Of a stretch of 64,000 nucleotides of DNA, positions 60,921-64,000 are shown in pieces. The position numbers were made by a program, and so were the translations under genes. Positions within the stretch are counted from its first letter, which is position 1. Each line of letters starts with the position of its first letter. A model generated the notes under the pieces. It had not been told where the DNA came from. It saw only the letters and a program-made list of their open reading frames with translations, and did not search any database. This stretch comes from Glycine soja. Lineage: Eukaryota > Streptophyta > Magnoliopsida > Fabales > Fabaceae. The stretch spans positions 1,552,501-1,616,500 of the forward strand of contig NC_041005.1 of the NCBI RefSeq assembly GCF_004193775.1. The letters are read 5' to 3'.

Positions 60921-61219
60921 TCCATAAATATTTTTTCATTGAGTTAGTGTCTTTGAAAAAGATTGATAGAGATAAGGATAGACATGAAAAAATGAGTATA
61001 TTATAAACATTAAAATAAAATAACAAAGACAAAAAAAATTTAAATATATTTTTAATCATTTCAATTAAATGTTGTTTTATTTTTTGTCCTTTAAATTATG
61101 TTTGTTTGTTTTTAGTGCATAAATTACTTTAGATGACATCCTACATAATAAAAAAATATTGTTTAAAATGTTATAAAAACAAAAAATAAAACAAATATAA
61201 ATTAAAAAAATACAATTAC

Positions 61220-61224
<5 letters not shown>

Positions 61225-61257
<33 letters not shown>
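61225..61257. repeat. (AT)n microsatellite
   Basis: About 16 AT units. Confidence 0.95.
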
Positions 61258-61260
<3 letters not shown>

Positions 61261-61420
61261 ATTTAGATTCATGCAAATGATCAATGGAAACGTAATGTAG
61301 ATTATTTGCATTCTGTGAAATTTTATTTTGAAAAACAAAATAAAATAAATGAATAATTAAGTTTTTTTTTTGCCCAAATACCCTATTAACTCTTTGTAAA
61401 AATTAGTTATGACAAATAAC

Positions 61421-61740
61421 CTTAGGCATAAGAGGTGTTAAAGATTTCACATCGACTAATAATATAACCAAAATATAGTATATAAGTAAGAATAATTCTC
61501 ACCTTACTAAATAATTTTGTAAGATTCCATTAGACTCAAATCTAAATTGTAAGATTGCATTAGAGTTTATTTAGTTCAACTAGTGGATCACCTACATTTG
61601 TCATGCTGCATGAGGGTAGTCATGAGCATGTGGGCAACTCTGGATGTAAGGAAGAATGTTGGAAAATCATGTTAATTGTGGTAAGTAGCCTTAGGCATAA
61701 GTGATGTGTTGGACATCCTATGAGAGATTATAAATGAATT
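61421..61740. repeat. Dispersed repeat fragment, LTR-like
   Basis: Starts near CCTTAGGCATAAGAGGTGTT followed by AAAGATTTCACATCGACTAA. The phrase CCTTAGGCATAAG recurs at 61690, followed by TGATGTGTTGGACATCC. The TGTT(G)GA..TC.CACATCGACTAA style is that of LTR ends and related repeats in legume DNA. No internal coding region is present, so it may be a fragment or solo end. Borders are approximate. Confidence 0.4.
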
Positions 61741-61921
61741 TTGTGAGAAAAATAAATGATTAAAAATATATTAGGGTGAACATAATCTAATTTGGCTCAT
61801 TTGTTTGGTATCATTTGAAATTGTTTTGGATAAATTTGAGTTTTAAAATAGATCCGATGTATATCTTCGATTATTTCAATCTAATTTGTAGTATATTATG
61901 GGTCATTTCAACCCGATTTAG

Positions 61922-61974
<53 letters not shown>

Positions 61975-62528
61975 AATAATTAACATTATGTTTACATTAA
62001 TAATATTATTTATTTTAAAATATACCTTAGTTTAAGTTTATACTTTTTTTTATTCTCCAGTTTAACTTTACATAATGCTAATAATGAAAATTATGTGAAA
62101 ACATTAAGTTGACTCGATTTTTGTCACATATATTCCATGTCTATAACGGGTTGATTTTAGATTAAAATAAATGATATGGTCAATCAAAATGTTGCTACTC
62201 CCCTTAGTTTTCAATATGATTGTCATGCTATTATTTAGTTGTGATATTCGATCATAAAAACCAAAAATATAAATAGAGGAAAAATAATAAGAACTAAGAT
62301 TAATGATTTTTTGTTTTAGGAACTAAAAGTAAAATTTAAATAAATATTTGAGATGAAAATCATATTTAACTTTTATTGAAGCACAATGCCGAAAAGGAAG
62401 CATTTGGAAACACAATGTTGCACTTACGCATTTTATCACAATTTCCAAATTGCAACAACATAAAAAAATAATGATAATTATAAAACTATAAAATTTACCT
62501 TTGTTTCATTTGATTTAAAGTTTTAAAC
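61741..62528. other. AT-rich intergenic DNA
   Basis: No gene recognised. Includes the (AT)n array at 61930-61972. Confidence 0.5.
61930..61972. repeat. (AT)n microsatellite
   Basis: About 21 AT units. Confidence 0.95.
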
Positions 62529-62749
62529 CCCGTAATTGATATACAAGTAAACATGGTACAATGAAAAAAACTATAGAAGTTATTCCTGCAGATATTATTC
62601 CTCTTGTGGAAGCTGATGCCTTTGGACCTTGTTCCCTAGGCTTTAGCTTTCTTTTCTTTGCTTTTTAGTTTTTTTACTCGTAAAAAAAACCCGTAATTGA
62701 TATACAAGTAAACTTGGTACAATAGTAAAAAAAAAAAACTATAGAAGTT
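62529..62749. repeat. 53-60 bp direct repeats flanking a 108-bp insert
   Basis: The phrase starting CCCGTAATTGATATACAAGT and ending CTATAGAAGTT occurs at 62529-62581 and 62690-62749, differing by one base change, one added TA and A-run length. The 108 bp between (62582-62689) is unrelated, partly T-rich and ends in a run of seven or eight A. It looks like an insertion that duplicated its target, or a tandem duplication with filler. It lies just downstream of the MFS gene's stop codon, possibly in its 3' UTR. Confidence 0.8.
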
Positions 62750-62890
62750 TGTCAAATGTCTACTAGGAATGAACTTATACAATATATTGTTTCCTAATCA
62801 AAAGCACGTTAAAGGTAGAGCTTGTACATATGAGGATCGGCTAAAGCACAATAAAAGCACCGTTGAAGGCTCTAACTAATTTATATTCGC

Positions 62891-64000
62891 CTAATTCAAA
62901 ATGGGAGGAGCCACTCTAAGCATCAAACTTTGAACAAAAGATATCATCTGTAAAACAAAATTCAACCATACAAACGGTCATATAAATATAAATATAAAAG
63001 GTCAATGAAAATAAAGTAAAATTTGGCTGAAATATACTTCAAATATAATAATATATAGAACAGTTTCTTTTTAGACAAAACAAATTAAAAAAAATGCTAA
63101 CTAGATTCTATTAATAAAAATCTACGAGATAACCTCGCATAGATGAGTTAAATCAAGAATTGTACTATCACATGTAATGTATAACTATAAAACTTTGAGG
63201 TTTATAATTCAATTTACGTATTAATATTGATATCTAAGGTCCAGTGTTGGACGTGGTTTGAAGATTACAAAATTAAACACCAAATGAATATTATGTATTA
63301 TCTTTCATGTGTTTTTGTATTATGTGAATGAATCATCCTTGTTTAACTTTGTACCATACTGGGCTAATTATTATCCACATATGTAATTAAATTTTGGAGT
63401 TGATAAGTAATAGTAGAGATTCATCAAGACAAGAGAAAACTAAAGAAATATTGACTTCGATATTAGGGGGGAGGGGAATAGAACATTTTCGTCCAAGTTA
63501 AGTTCTTACCGAAGCAAATCCAATGCACATTATACTGAATCCAGGAAAATCAAAAGGTGCCTTTTCAGAAAGGAATAGAGCTGGCAATTGAGAAGACGCA
63601 TTTGTTAATAAATTTTAATGATAATCTAAATATAAATCTAATAGAACATAATGGCATACTCTTACCTGTTAATGGAGAGAAAACCAAGGGAGAAACAATA
63701 TGTGCAATTGAACATATGCCTGAAATGCAACCTTGAGCCTTTCCCTAAAAAAAGATAAATGACGAGAAAAATTAAACAAATTTGAAGTTATCTACCAAGA
63801 GTATAAAAGAAAACTAAACAAATTAAGCGTTGCATTTTGCCTTCATTATAAATTGAATAAATTATACTCTTGTTTATCTCTTCAAATATGATTCACAAGT
63901 AAACTCCAAAAAGATAAACGAAATCATATGCATTTTTTAATTAAAGCAACAATCATGCATTTTATTTTTTAATACGACAATAATTAATAAAGGTAGCAAA
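62891..64000 (-). CDS. MFS transporter, HIAT1/tetracycline-antiporter-like, C-terminal exons only (partial)
   Basis: Three exons in phase on the minus strand: 63744-63666, 63580-63510 and 62947-62891 (stop TAG at 62893-62891). They encode GKAQGCISGICSIAHIVS, SPLT, ALFLSEKAPFDFPGFSIMCI, GFAS and finally MISFVQSLMLRVAPPILN. The GKAQG motif and the following hydrophobic helices match the end of plant HIAT1-like major-facilitator proteins (annotated as hippocampus abundant transcript or tetracycline transporter-like). These are membrane carriers of unproven substrate. The remaining exons lie beyond 64000; none was identified in 63745-64000. The tail after the last helix is short. Splice junctions are all GT-AG. 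Confidence 0.85.

Larger units (their letters stand above)
59939..61420. other. PLD 5' leader, promoter and AT-rich intergenic DNA
   Basis: 59939 to about 60250 is GC-richer and probably the leader and promoter of the leftward phospholipase D gene; it contains an (A)AATA-rich stretch at 60172-60197. From 60530 onward the DNA is AT-rich with two long (AT)n arrays and no gene. Confidence 0.5.

Overview
The window is nuclear DNA of a flowering plant, very probably a legume and most likely soybean (Glycine) or a close relative. It shows intron-rich genes with GT-AG junctions in AT-rich DNA, a chloroplast plastocyanin precursor, plant-only families (ACT-Raf-like kinase, ARID-HMG protein, C2-type phospholipase D, F-box/DUF295), a MIR394 hairpin, and repeat types common in legume genomes. 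The species is inferred from general likeness; no search was run.

Layout, left to right. 1-15 kb has no long protein gene. It holds a foldback repeat (2144-2745), a MIR394 hairpin on the minus strand (about 6759-6875, mature miRNA at 6846-6865), a doubtful small secreted-peptide ORF on the minus strand (10055-10246) and several (AT)n arrays. 15-23 kb carries an intronless F-box/DUF295 gene (15351-16532, +), a broken tRNA-Pro (17207-17273, -) and a six-exon ARID/HMG-box gene (20191-22144, +), with two related terminal-inverted-repeat elements nearby. 24.4-28.0 kb is a 5'-truncated, mutated LINE (+). 30.1-38.9 kb is an ACT-domain Raf-like kinase of about 15 exons (+). Its second intron holds a 736-bp Mutator-like element that appears to carry a fragment of an RRP12-like gene. 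39-46 kb is intergenic. 46.5-47.8 kb is an intronless ornithine decarboxylase (+) and 50.6-51.1 kb an intronless plastocyanin gene with a light-type promoter (+). 53.4-59.9 kb is a ten-exon phospholipase D, delta-like (-), with a GC-AG intron and a small inverted-repeat transposon in another intron. At the right edge (62891-64000, -) are the last three exons of an MFS transporter that continues beyond the window.

The genes form no operon or evident pathway; this is ordinary eukaryotic gene spacing. The most useful items outside the long ORFs are the MIR394 hairpin, the gene-fragment-carrying Mutator-like element, the inverted-repeat element with an exact target-site duplication in the phospholipase D gene, the tRNA-Pro pseudogene, and unusual residues in the decarboxylase (Tyr after the conserved Asp of the substrate site) and in the kinase (altered glycine loop). 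I saw no convincing wholly new biological system. All exon borders were read by eye from splice consensus, reading phase and family likeness.
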